Shown here one piece after another: positions 7,924-16,565 of a stretch of DNA of 64,000 nucleotides. How positions within the stretch are numbered: the stretch's first letter is position 1; every line of letters begins with the position of its first letter. The notes under the pieces are model-generated. The model worked only from the letters and a program-made list of their open reading frames with translations, made no database searches and was not told where the DNA came from. The position numbers and the translations under genes were made by a program. Source of the stretch: UBA3537 sp964219345. GTDB lineage: Bacteria > Bacteroidota > Bacteroidia > Flavobacteriales > Flavobacteriaceae. The DNA lies in contig CAXPPN010000023.1 of the NCBI GenBank assembly GCA_964219345.1, positions 1 to 64,000 of the forward strand, read 5' to 3'.

Positions 7924-10900
7924 TTAGGTAAATAATTTTAGGTTCAGCTCTGGGTGAATATAAACCAATATTTTTTTGTCAATTTTATAGCCCATATGCT
8001 TAATAATTGATGCATAATTTTCTAACTGTTGCTGGTGTTTATCATTATAAACTCCCGTTTTATAATCTATTATTACAGCACATTTTGCCTGAGTAATTAC
8101 CAAGCGGTCTGGAATTATAATTTGACCTGTGCTCGTCATAATTTCTCGCTCATTATAAACCTCAACATCTGTGCTAAAATAAGATTTAAGTTGTGGATGA
8201 AAAACTATAGACTCCATAATTTGACAAAGCTCCTTACTTTGTGCTTGAGAAATTAACCCTTCATCCATTGCTGTATTAAGCACCATTTGAATGTCTGATG
8301 GCAAATACACTTTTGACAATAAAAAATGGATTAAATTTCCTTTTTCTATAGCCTCTCTTTGGGTGGTATCCCAAAAATAATCTGCCTTTGTTGCCATTGA
8401 AACATTCAACTGATGTTTTGGAGTTGAAATAAATTTCTTTTGTGGTGTTATAGGAATTTTTGGATCATCATCTTGATCAATGGCTTCTATCTCGCCAAAA
8501 CTGTAAGACAAAATACCTTCAGCCCATTCGCCTTCTTCCTTAAGAAATCCTATCAATAAATCTGAATAGGTTTTAAAATCATCTTCTGATTTGGAGGCTC
8601 CTGATGCATTTCCAATAATATAGAGCTGCTCTGCTGCTCGTGTTAAGGTCACATAGAGTAAATTGATATTATCCAATTCTAATTTTGACTGATGTTCAAT
8701 ATATTTGGCTTCCCCCTCTGCGCTATAATGTTTAAAATCTTTATTATAATTCATTAGAAAAAACGGAAAATCTTCATGTAAGTGAGCAGTAGGCATCCAT
8801 TCTTTTGGCTCAATTTCTTTATAAATATCAAGCTCTGCAAAAGGAAAAATAACAACTGGAAATTCAAGACCCTTAGATTTATGTACAGTCATAATTTGTA
8901 CCGCGTCCATCCCTTTTGGAGAAACTATACTAAGAGAACTTTTCTTTTGCTCAAAATACACCAGAAACTGTGATATATTGGAGGACTGTTTCTGAGAAAA
9001 TTCAAAAACTATATCCAAGAAAAACTGAACATGTGCGTTCGTATCCTTAACTAAATGAAATGTTGTTACAATATATTCTGAAAGCTCATACACAGAGAAT
9101 TGAATAGCAGCACGAGGGTCAAAATTAATGTCTAACTGAGTTAGTTCTGCAAAAAATGAAAAAGAATTTAACGATAAAAAATTCAATCTAAATTGATGTC
9201 CGTCTTCAATTTTATATTTATCAATTAAATAATTCAAAACATTCAATTTGGCAACAGAATTAGTAGTATCCTGAAGATATGAAAAGACATTAATTATCAG
9301 CTGGACTTCTTTAGATTCTGTAATTAATAATGTTTCATTTGAAATAATATCAAGCCCTTTCGAAATTAAATGATTAGCAACAGCCACTCCTTCTTTTCGT
9401 TTTCGTACCAATACACAAATATCTTTATAAGACGCTAGGGGACTTGAAGCCTTGTGTTTTTTAATTGTTTTATAAACTTCATCAGCGTAAAGTAAATTTT
9501 TATCTGCACCTTTTTCAAAATCCAAAAAAGAAAGATGAACATAGCCTTTTTTCTTTTTATGAAAATCTTGAGTCGCCTCCTTATAAAGTTTACCATGGGA
9601 AATGTCCGAAAAAATGACTTTAGAGCAATAAGAAAAGAAATCATTATTAAATTTTACAACTTTCTTTGTACTTCTATAATTTACTGGTAAATCTGAAACA
9701 CTAGCCTTAACTGGTAAATCGTGGATATTGTTTTTTAGGTTGATAAACTGTTCGGGGTTGCCTCCACGCCAGCGATAAATTGACTGTTTTGCATCGCCTA
9801 CCAACAAAATGCTACCGTTTTCTGAAGCAAGTGTATTAATCATCAAAGGGGTTAAGTTTGCCCATTGAAGTTCTGATGTGTCTTGGAATTCGTCAATAAA
9901 ATAATGATTAAACTTTTCGCCAATACGCTCATAAATAAAAGGTGCTGGTTGTTCTTTAATTTCCTTTCCTATTATGGTATTAAATTCTGAAATCAAAAGG
10001 AGATTTTGAGACTCTTTTATAATATTAATTTCATTTTGAATAAGCGTTAAAACTGAAAGCGGCGTTAGATTCTTTTTTATATTCTTAAAGTATCGCAAGA
10101 GATAAACTGCTTTTTTTGTACTCTCGAATGCTGCCACCAAATCTGGACGCATAGCATCAATTTTTTGACAAATATCAGCTGGTGTTTTTTTTGAATATAA
10201 TGACGTTGTTTCAATATTTTTTTGCCAAACTGAATCAAATTTAATGTCAAATTTTTTGGCCGCTAAGGAAGAAAAATGTTTGGGAAGAGAGCCTCTTGTG
10301 AAATCTGTAAAACTGATTCCATTTGCATTTATAAGTTTTAAAATTTGTGTTGCTGCGTCTGCTACTTGATATTCAATGGTTTTGTACTCCTTGTTTACTT
10401 TTGCTTTCAATGCATCAAAAGATTCTAGCTTTTGGTTGGACAAAAGTTCTAAGTAAGGAAGGGCGGTTTCTTGTGTTAGTAGCTTTGCAGATTTAAATAA
10501 GTCTAGAGTAATATCCCAACTTTTATCATCGTCTGATTTTTCAATGGCATAGTCGAGTAATACACGTGTAAGCGCTTCTTCTTTCCCCGTTTTGGAAATC
10601 ACTTGATCTACCGCTTTTTGTAGTAACATATCAGTATCTAGCTCAACTTCAAAGTTTACAGGAAGATGCAAGTCATAAGCAAATGTTCTTATAAGACGCT
10701 GATTGAATTTATCTATTGTTGAAACATCAAATCCTCCATAGTTATGTAAAATTTTCTGAATTAAGTGTTTCGATTTCTGATGAATAAATTTTGGAGTCTT
10801 ATCAAGTTCTTTGACTAAATCGGAAAATAAATCATCTTTTGTCTTTAAAATTTTTGGCGATGAAAAACGTAACAAGGCTGCTATAATTCGATTTTTCATT

Positions 10901-11058
10901 TCGTCAACAGCCTTATTGGTAAAAGTAATTGCAAGGACATGACGATGAGGCAAGTAAGCACTAGAGGTCAAAACAATTTTTAAATAATCTTTAACTAAAG
11001 TATATGTCTTACCGCTTCCTGCAGAGGCATTATATATCTTAAAGCTTGATGCTAACAC
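7924..11058 (-). CDS. AddA/RecB-like UvrD-family helicase-nuclease (1044 aa)
   Basis: This superfamily 1A helicase fused to a nuclease is the motor subunit for DNA double-strand break resection. Motifs in order are: Walker A NASAGSGKTYT (residue 10), DEFQDTS (Walker B, about 385), GDAKQSIYRWRGG (about 415), NYRSTKK (about 455), VHKSKGLEFPVV (about 740), LLYVTLTRAAEQL (about 815), and C-terminal IIDYKTG (about 1005) of the PD-(D/E)XK nuclease. The start is GTG at 11058, directly before LASSFKIYNASAGSG, where the family begins. It is followed 9 nt later by kbl. The probable partner is the 917-residue protein at 2355-5108. Confidence 0.92.
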   Translation of the reverse strand: MLASSFKIYNASAGSGKTYTLVKDYLKIVLTSSAYLPHRHVLAITFTNKAVDEMKNRIIAALLRFSSPKILKTKDDLFSDLVKELDKTPKFIHQKSKHLIQKILHNYGGFDVSTIDKFNQRLIRTFAYDLHLPVNFEVELDTDMLLQKAVDQVISKTGKEEALTRVLLDYAIEKSDDDKSWDITLDLFKSAKLLTQETALPYLELLSNQKLESFDALKAKVNKEYKTIEYQVADAATQILKLINANGISFTDFTRGSLPKHFSSLAAKKFDIKFDSVWQKNIETTSLYSKKTPADICQKIDAMRPDLVAAFESTKKAVYLLRYFKNIKKNLTPLSVLTLIQNEINIIKESQNLLLISEFNTIIGKEIKEQPAPFIYERIGEKFNHYFIDEFQDTSELQWANLTPLMINTLASENGSILLVGDAKQSIYRWRGGNPEQFINLKNNIHDLPVKASVSDLPVNYRSTKKVVKFNNDFFSYCSKVIFSDISHGKLYKEATQDFHKKKKGYVHLSFLDFEKGADKNLLYADEVYKTIKKHKASSPLASYKDICVLVRKRKEGVAVANHLISKGLDIISNETLLITESKEVQLIINVFSYLQDTTNSVAKLNVLNYLIDKYKIEDGHQFRLNFLSLNSFSFFAELTQLDINFDPRAAIQFSVYELSEYIVTTFHLVKDTNAHVQFFLDIVFEFSQKQSSNISQFLVYFEQKKSSLSIVSPKGMDAVQIMTVHKSKGLEFPVVIFPFAELDIYKEIEPKEWMPTAHLHEDFPFFLMNYNKDFKHYSAEGEAKYIEHQSKLELDNINLLYVTLTRAAEQLYIIGNASGASKSEDDFKTYSDLLIGFLKEEGEWAEGILSYSFGEIEAIDQDDDPKIPITPQKKFISTPKHQLNVSMATKADYFWDTTQREAIEKGNLIHFLLSKVYLPSDIQMVLNTAMDEGLISQAQSKELCQIMESIVFHPQLKSYFSTDVEVYNEREIMTSTGQIIIPDRLVITQAKCAVIIDYKTGVYNDKHQQQLENYASIIKHMGYKIDKKILVYIHPELNLKLFT

Positions 11059-11125
11059 TAAATTAAATTTATACCAAAATAAACAATCTTAATTACATAC
11101 ATCATTAAATATAGATTGAAAATTG

Positions 11126-11133
11126 TAAATTTG
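11126..11133 (+). promoter_or_regulatory. TAnnTTTG element upstream of superoxide dismutase
   Basis: TAAATTTG matches the -7 consensus and lies 33 nt before the start codon. No TTG sits at the proper -33 distance, so this is a partial promoter match. Confidence 0.4.
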
Positions 11134-11166
11134 ACATAAATTATTTAAACCTAAAAACAAATACAT

Positions 11167-11775
11167 ATGGCTTTTGAATTACCAAAACTAAACTATGCAT
11201 ATGACGCTTTAGAGCCTCACATTGATGCAAGAACAATGGAAATACATCATTCTAAACATCACAATGGATATACTACAAAATTGAATGCTGCAATTGAAGG
11301 AACCGCACTTGAAAATGAAAGTATTGAATCTATTCTAGGAAACCTAGACATGTCTAATGGCGCTGTACGAAACAATGGTGGTGGTTTTTATAATCACAGT
11401 TTATTTTGGAGCATTATGGATCCAAATGACAAAGGAGAACTTTCAGGAGATTTAAAAGATGCTATTTTAGATGCTTATGGATCTGTCGATGCATTTAAAA
11501 CTGCTTTTTCTACTGCGGCTGCTACACAATTCGGTTCTGGATGGGCTTGGCTTTGTGTTCATAAAGGCGGAAAAGTAGAGGTTTGTTCTACACCAAATCA
11601 AGACAATCCACTTATGCCTGGAGTATCTTGTGGTGGCACGCCTGTTTTGGGGCTTGATGTATGGGAACATGCTTATTATTTAAATTATCAAAATAGACGA
11701 CCAGATTATATCAATGCATTTTTTAATGTTATCAATTGGAGTGAAGTTGCCAAAAGATTTGAAGCGGCAAAGTAA
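11167..11775 (+). CDS. sodA: Fe/Mn-family superoxide dismutase, Mn-type signature
   Basis: This 202-residue cytoplasmic enzyme dismutates superoxide to oxygen and peroxide. Metal ligands are visible: His in MEIHHSKHHNGY (about residue 27), His in NNGGGFYNHSLFW (about 77), and Asp/His in DVWEHAYYL (about 163 and 167). Gly in the NNGGG motif, with Gln in NQDNPLM, is the pattern of manganese enzymes; iron enzymes usually have Gln in the first motif. Cambialistic activity cannot be excluded. It is a single gene ended by a hairpin terminator and is divergent from the AddA-like gene. Confidence 0.95.
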   Translation: MAFELPKLNYAYDALEPHIDARTMEIHHSKHHNGYTTKLNAAIEGTALENESIESILGNLDMSNGAVRNNGGGFYNHSLFWSIMDPNDKGELSGDLKDAILDAYGSVDAFKTAFSTAAATQFGSGWAWLCVHKGGKVEVCSTPNQDNPLMPGVSCGGTPVLGLDVWEHAYYLNYQNRRPDYINAFFNVINWSEVAKRFEAAK

Positions 11776-11797
11776 AACTTACAAAACATTGTAAAAT

Positions 11798-11827
11798 AAA
11801 AAAGGTGAACAGATGTTCACCTTTTTT
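11798..11827. terminator. Intrinsic terminator after superoxide dismutase
   Basis: The arms AAAAAGGTGAAC and GTTCACCTTTTT enclose an AGAT loop, 22 nt past the stop codon. The symmetry suggests that it also ends the converging amidotransferase transcript. Confidence 0.85.
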
Positions 11828-11904
11828 GCCCCAAATCTACCATGAACTTAACCTACTTATGTTATGGTGATTCAAATATATACTATAATTAGTTAGTGTG
11901 ATTG

Positions 11905-11942
11905 TTTTTTAGACGAAATGCGTTTTTTTTAGACGAACTGCA
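11905..11942. repeat. Tandem 20-bp direct repeat
   Basis: TTTTTTAGACGAAATGCG (11905-11922) is followed, 20 bp on, by TTTTTTAGACGAACTGCA (11925-11942), with 16 of 18 positions identical. It lies directly downstream of the amidotransferase stop codon (minus strand, 11948). It may be a replication-slippage product or a 3'-UTR element. No function is known. Confidence 0.6.
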
Positions 11943-11947
11943 TTTTA

Positions 11948-13846
11948 TTAGTAAGCACGCTCATTCTTCCCTTCATAAAAATTAATAAAAGCTTGATTTA
12001 CGACTCTGTTTCCTCCATCTGTTGGATAATTGCCCGTAAAATACCAATCTCCTAAGTTTTGAGGGCATGCCTTGTGTAAATTTTCTATCGTTTGGAATAT
12101 AATCACAACTTCTGCATTAATTTCTTTATCGCTCAACAGTTCTGAAATTTTAGCTGAAATTTGTTCTGCCGTAAAAGGGGCATAAATCTCTTTTACAAAA
12201 TTCTTTACCTCATGATCACTTAAATTTTCTTGTGCCTTGCATTTAGTATATACCTCCTCAACAAGATTCATTTTATTTTGATCTTTTAGCAAAGCCAGTG
12301 CTGCACGGAAAGCAACAAGCCCTTCTAGATTTGCCATATCAATACCATAGCAATCTGGATAGCGTATTTGAGGTGCAGATGACACTACAACAATTTTCTT
12401 TGGCGAAAGACGATCTAGCATTTTAAGAATACTCTTCTTTAGTGTTGTCCCACGTACAATGCTGTCATCTATAATAACAAGATTGTCTTCTTTTTTAATT
12501 ACACCATATGTAATATCATATACGTGTGCTACCAAGTCATCTCTACTGCTGTCTTCAGTAATGAAAGTCCGGAGTTTAACGTCTTTAATAGCAATCTTCT
12601 CTATACGGGTATGTTGGGATAATATTTGAGTTACTTTTTCTGCTGACAACGATCGTTTCCCTTTTAATATCTTCTCTGTTTTTGTATCATTCAAAAAGGC
12701 TTCTACAGACTCAACCATTCCAAAGAATGAAGTTTCTGCAGTATTTGGAATAAATGAAAATACTGTGTTTTTTATATCGTTATCAATATGCTTTAGAACT
12801 TCAGGGACAATCAATTTTCCTAGCATTTTACGTTCCTTATAAATTTCTGCATCGCTTCCTCTCGAAAAATAAATACGCTCAAAAGAGCAGGCCTTGCGAG
12901 CTGTTGGTTCCAAAATTTTACTGATTTTTGTTTGACCAGACTTTTTAGTAATTATAGCATGCCCTGGTGGAAGCTCCTCTACAGATTCAAAAGGCACATT
13001 AAAAACAGTCTGTATTACAGGGCGCTCAGAAGCAACTACCACAACCTCATCATCGATGTAGTAATATGCTGGTCGAATCCCTGCAGGATCGCGTAAAACA
13101 AAAGAATCACCATGACCAATCATTCCTGCCATGGCATACCCACCATCCCAATTTTTTGCAGATTTTTTTAAAATCTTTTTTATACTTAAACGTTCTGCAA
13201 TCAATGGCGAACACTCCATTTTGTTGTACCCTTCTTTTTTAAGTTTTTTATACATTTTAGATACCGCATCATCAAGAAAATGACCTATTCTCTCCATGAT
13301 TGTAATTGTATCTTTATATTCTTTTGGGTGCTGGCCAATTTCTACTAAATTGCTAAACAATTGTCGTACGTTGGTCATATTAAAATTTCCTGCAAGAATC
13401 AAATTGCGATGCATCCAATTGTTTTGCCTTAAAAAAGGATGAACACTCTCAACACTGTTTTTGCCAAAAGTTCCATAGCGTACGTGACCTAACATGACTT
13501 CGCCTAGATACGGAACAAGCTTTTTTTGGGTTGTAATATCATTTACACAATCAGGATTTTTTTCCAATACATCATTAATACGTTGATTAATCTGCCCAAA
13601 AACATCTTGAATGGGTTGCTGTGCTACAGATCTTACTCGACTTATGTAGCGCTCCCCAGGATTCATGTCCAATTTTATACTCGCAAAACCAGCGCCATCC
13701 TGTCCACGATTATGCTGCTTTTCCATGATTAGGTACATCTTATTGATGCCATAAAAAGCGGTGCCGTATTTTTCTTTGTAATACTCTAGGGGTTTTAAAA
13801 GGCGTATGTGGGCTATGCCACACTCATGTTTAATTGCATCACTCAT
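11948..13846 (-). CDS. purF: Amidophosphoribosyltransferase-like class II glutamine amidotransferase (632 aa)
   Basis: The enzyme should transfer glutamine nitrogen to PRPP, the first step of purine synthesis. The N-terminal nucleophile would be Cys9, released by removal of the propeptide MSDAIKHE, as in Bacillus PurF. Glutaminase motifs are NRGQDGAGF (about 46), GHVRYGTFG (about 120) and LAGNFNMTN (about 150). The phosphoribosyl site is VIIDDSIVRGTT (about 455). It is about 130 residues longer than the usual 470-510, mostly through insertions and a longer C-terminus. Many Bacteroidota carry this long form, possibly beside a standard PurF elsewhere, so its exact role is uncertain. It lies 70 nt behind the PfkB kinase and near purN. 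Confidence 0.85.
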   Translation of the reverse strand: MSDAIKHECGIAHIRLLKPLEYYKEKYGTAFYGINKMYLIMEKQHNRGQDGAGFASIKLDMNPGERYISRVRSVAQQPIQDVFGQINQRINDVLEKNPDCVNDITTQKKLVPYLGEVMLGHVRYGTFGKNSVESVHPFLRQNNWMHRNLILAGNFNMTNVRQLFSNLVEIGQHPKEYKDTITIMERIGHFLDDAVSKMYKKLKKEGYNKMECSPLIAERLSIKKILKKSAKNWDGGYAMAGMIGHGDSFVLRDPAGIRPAYYYIDDEVVVVASERPVIQTVFNVPFESVEELPPGHAIITKKSGQTKISKILEPTARKACSFERIYFSRGSDAEIYKERKMLGKLIVPEVLKHIDNDIKNTVFSFIPNTAETSFFGMVESVEAFLNDTKTEKILKGKRSLSAEKVTQILSQHTRIEKIAIKDVKLRTFITEDSSRDDLVAHVYDITYGVIKKEDNLVIIDDSIVRGTTLKKSILKMLDRLSPKKIVVVSSAPQIRYPDCYGIDMANLEGLVAFRAALALLKDQNKMNLVEEVYTKCKAQENLSDHEVKNFVKEIYAPFTAEQISAKISELLSDKEINAEVVIIFQTIENLHKACPQNLGDWYFTGNYPTDGGNRVVNQAFINFYEGKNERAY

Positions 13847-13916
13847 GTGTGAGGGTGGTGTTGTGGGTGGTTTGTATTTTAAAATCTAACATTTATGCTC
13901 TAAAATAGTACATTTT

Positions 13917-14843
13917 TTAGGTAAGTTCTATATCAAATTGGGTTAAATTTTTAAATAATTGAAGGCGACGAAAAACTTCTTTTGAATCTAAATTACACAT
14001 TCTTTCTGTACCAAACTTTTCTACACAAAAAGAGGCCAATGCAGAGCCGTATATCACCGCTTTTTTCATGTTTTCAAAAGAAAAATCATTTGTTTTTGTC
14101 AAAAATCCTGCAAATCCTCCTGCAAATGTATCGCCAGCACCTGTTGGATCAAAAACCTCTTCTAAAGGAAGTGCAGGTGCAAAAAATACGTTCTCTTCAT
14201 TAAACAATAAAGCGCCATGTTCTCCCTTTTTTATAACAACATATTTTGGGCCCATCGCATAAATCTTTCGTGCAGCTACTACCAACGAACTTTCATTAGT
14301 CAACTGTCTTGCTTCTTCATCATTTATGGTTAGGATATCAACTCTTTTTATAACTTGCATTAAATCTTCTAGAGTATTGTCCATCCAAAAATTCATGGTG
14401 TCTAGAATCACCAATGCATTTTTATTTACAACTTGATCTAAAACACTAGACTGAACTAGGGGGTGTAAGTTGCCTAGAACAACAACACTTGAATCTTTAA
14501 AATTATCAGGTACAACTGGCTGAAAATTAGATAAAACATTGAGCTCCGTAGACAAAGTGTCTCTAGTGTTCATGTCGTTGTGATAACGACCACTCCAAAA
14601 AAATGTTTTCTCAGTAGATATAATTTCTACAGCAGAAATATCAATATTGTGATGGCTTAAAAGTTCCAAATACTCATCTGGAAAATCACCTCCTACAACT
14701 GATACAATAGCACTTTCTACATTAAATTGTGAAGCCGAAAGCCCAATGTAGGGCGCAGAGCCTCCAAGAATTTTATCGGTTTTGCCAAAGGGTGTTTCAA
14801 TAGCGTCAAATGCAACAGTCCCAACAATCAATAATTTACTCAT
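13917..14843 (-). CDS. PfkB-family sugar/nucleoside kinase
   Basis: This 308-residue ribokinase-fold enzyme is expected to phosphorylate a sugar or nucleoside hydroxyl with ATP. The N-terminal glycine signature GGSAPYIGLSAS is near residue 27. The second PfkB signature DPTGAGDTFAGGF is near residue 245, with the catalytic Asp in GAGD. The substrate is not evident. Its position between the PurF-like gene and RNase H/PurN suggests a purine-linked substrate such as a nucleoside or ribose, but this is inference from context. The ATG at 14843 sits just before the conserved first strand (KLLIVGTVAFD). Confidence 0.88.
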   Translation of the reverse strand: MSKLLIVGTVAFDAIETPFGKTDKILGGSAPYIGLSASQFNVESAIVSVVGGDFPDEYLELLSHHNIDISAVEIISTEKTFFWSGRYHNDMNTRDTLSTELNVLSNFQPVVPDNFKDSSVVVLGNLHPLVQSSVLDQVVNKNALVILDTMNFWMDNTLEDLMQVIKRVDILTINDEEARQLTNESSLVVAARKIYAMGPKYVVIKKGEHGALLFNEENVFFAPALPLEEVFDPTGAGDTFAGGFAGFLTKTNDFSFENMKKAVIYGSALASFCVEKFGTERMCNLDSKEVFRRLQLFKNLTQFDIELT

Positions 14844-14922
14844 GAAAGCTTCTTAGAAATTTAAAATGCAAATTTACGGAAATTTCTAGGTTAATGAAAT
14901 AAAAAAACTTCTAAAATATCGC

Positions 14923-15564
14923 CTATTTCCTCCCAAAATCTGCTGGGATTTCCCCCCATGCTTTGGTTTCCCATTTAACAATTTTTGTTGTAAAAGAATT
15001 GTTTATTAACCACATTTCTGCTCGAGAGACAAGCTCAAAAAGAGGTTGATTTTCTGTGCTTCGCTGCAATTTTGTGTTGCACTTTTTTTTCTTAACCCAA
15101 CTCATAGCAGTTCTAGAGTCTGTATACAAAATTTTGTTGCTGTTTTCTTTTTTTAATAAGGCTAATCCATGTACTAGAGCTAAAAATTCTCCAATATTAT
15201 TAGTGGCTTGTTGAAATGGTCCTTTATGAAAAAGTAATGTCTTTGTTTTTGTATCTACACCACGATATTCCATCACACCAGGATTCCCGCTGGAAGCAGC
15301 ATCTACAGCAATAGAATTGTAATTTGGAAGGCCTATTTTGTTTAATTCAGTAACAGTAAGTGCTTCTTTTATATTTTTATTTTTGCCTACATAATCTTCA
15401 TAGTTCTCCTTATATGCTTTTTGCGCCAATGCTTTAGAATAGAAAGACTTGTATTGTGCCCCTTGAAAATTCTTAATTTGCAATTGACAATCAGTCCATG
15501 TATCAAAAACACCTGTTTGATGGCCCTTCCAAACGGTATAATATTTCTGGTTTGATTTAGCCAT
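14923..15564 (-). CDS. rnhA: Ribonuclease HI with N-terminal viroplasmin-type RNA/DNA-hybrid binding domain
   Basis: This 213-residue enzyme cuts the RNA strand of RNA-DNA hybrids. Residues 7-55 form the hybrid-binding (caulimovirus viroplasmin-like) domain: YYTVWKGHQTGVFDTWTDC, then KSFYSKALAQKAY. The catalytic domain follows from about residue 80: AVDAASSGNPG (first Asp), NNIGEFLALVHG (Glu), LYTDSRTAM (Asp) and IPADFGRK at the very end (last Asp). All four acidic residues are present, so it should be active. Its start lies inside the last codons of purN (8-bp overlap), implying translational coupling. Confidence 0.92.
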   Translation of the reverse strand: MAKSNQKYYTVWKGHQTGVFDTWTDCQLQIKNFQGAQYKSFYSKALAQKAYKENYEDYVGKNKNIKEALTVTELNKIGLPNYNSIAVDAASSGNPGVMEYRGVDTKTKTLLFHKGPFQQATNNIGEFLALVHGLALLKKENSNKILYTDSRTAMSWVKKKKCNTKLQRSTENQPLFELVSRAEMWLINNSFTTKIVKWETKAWGEIPADFGRK

Positions 15565-16129
15565 TCTTTGTTAAAAGATCTTTTATAACAATAGGAAAGT
15601 GCGCCATTTCGAGTTGATGGATTTTTTTAGCAACATCTTCGGGAGTATCGTCTTTATCAACAGTACATTTGGCTTGAAAAACAATAGCGCCTTCATCATA
15701 ATTTGCATTAACATGATGAATAGTAATCCCCGTTTCTTTAACTTTTGCCTTAACCACAGCATTGTGTACATGCATTCCATACATCCCTTTTCCGCCAAAG
15801 TTTGGTAATAATGCAGGATGAATATTCACAATTTCATGCTGAAACCTATGTATTATATGCTCTGGGAATTTCCATAAAAACCCCGCCAATACAATAAAAT
15901 CTATTTTATAATCTAACAGCTGACTTAAAACTCCCTTTGGCTCTAAAAGTTGAGTTTTATTGAAAATAAAAGTATCAACATCAAGTGCTTTGGCGCGCTC
16001 CAAAACCAATGCACTTGGGTTATTTGAAAGGACCAAAACCACGTTTGCAGTGGAGTCTTTTTGAAAAAATTCAATGATATTTTGGGCATTTGACCCAGAT
16101 CCTGAAGCAAAAACAGCTATTTTTTTCAT
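15557..16129 (-). CDS. purN: Phosphoribosylglycinamide formyltransferase
   Basis: This 190-residue enzyme uses 10-formyl-tetrahydrofolate to formylate GAR, the third step of purine synthesis. Visible motifs are the phosphate loop FASGSGSNAQNI (residue 8) and the catalytic NIHPALLPNFGG (about 103, Asn and His). Also present are HVHNAVVKAKVKETG and VNANYDEGAI (about 140, catalytic Asp). The length is normal. It is the first gene of a minus-strand group running on to rnhA, and is divergent from acpP. The intergenic region of about 180 nt should hold both promoters. Confidence 0.94.
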   Translation of the reverse strand: MKKIAVFASGSGSNAQNIIEFFQKDSTANVVLVLSNNPSALVLERAKALDVDTFIFNKTQLLEPKGVLSQLLDYKIDFIVLAGFLWKFPEHIIHRFQHEIVNIHPALLPNFGGKGMYGMHVHNAVVKAKVKETGITIHHVNANYDEGAIVFQAKCTVDKDDTPEDVAKKIHQLEMAHFPIVIKDLLTKNG

Positions 16130-16273
16130 TATTTTCTAAATCTTATGACTTTTATGACTACAAAAAAAGGAATAAAATATTTAATATCACCCAAAATCTT
16201 TAGATCATTCTCTGATATTTAAAAAGATACGGCACATTTTTTGAGTATTCATTCTTTTTAAAATAAAGTTTTT

Positions 16274-16281
16274 TATTTTTG
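16274..16281 (+). promoter_or_regulatory. TAnnTTTG element upstream of acpP
   Basis: TATTTTTG lies 31 nt before the acpP start and matches the -7 consensus. A TTG at 16241-16243 is 30 nt away, longer than usual, so the -33 part is uncertain. Confidence 0.45.
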
Positions 16282-16312
16282 CACCCTAACTAAAACTTAA
16301 AAATAAATTATT

Positions 16313-16546
16313 ATGTCAGACATTGCATCAAGAGTAAAAGCGATTATCGTTGATAAATTGGGCGTTGATGAAAACGAAGTAGTAACTGAAGCAAGCTTCA
16401 CAAATGACCTAGGAGCCGATTCATTAGATACTGTAGAGCTAATAATGGAATTCGAAAAAGAATTTGATATTCAAATTCCAGATGACCAAGCAGAAAACAT
16501 TGCAACTGTTGGTCAGGCTATTTCTTACATAGAAGCAGCAAAGTAA
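16313..16546 (+). CDS. acpP: Acyl carrier protein
   Basis: This 77-residue acidic helical carrier holds growing fatty acyl chains on a phosphopantetheine arm. The attachment serine is in GADSLDTVEL (about residue 39). Sequence, size and acidity are typical. It is followed 19 nt later by fabF, the usual arrangement, and heads the acpP-fabF-rnc transcription unit. Confidence 0.97.
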   Translation: MSDIASRVKAIIVDKLGVDENEVVTEASFTNDLGADSLDTVELIMEFEKEFDIQIPDDQAENIATVGQAISYIEAAK

Positions 16547-16565
16547 TATCTATTAATAATTTTTT

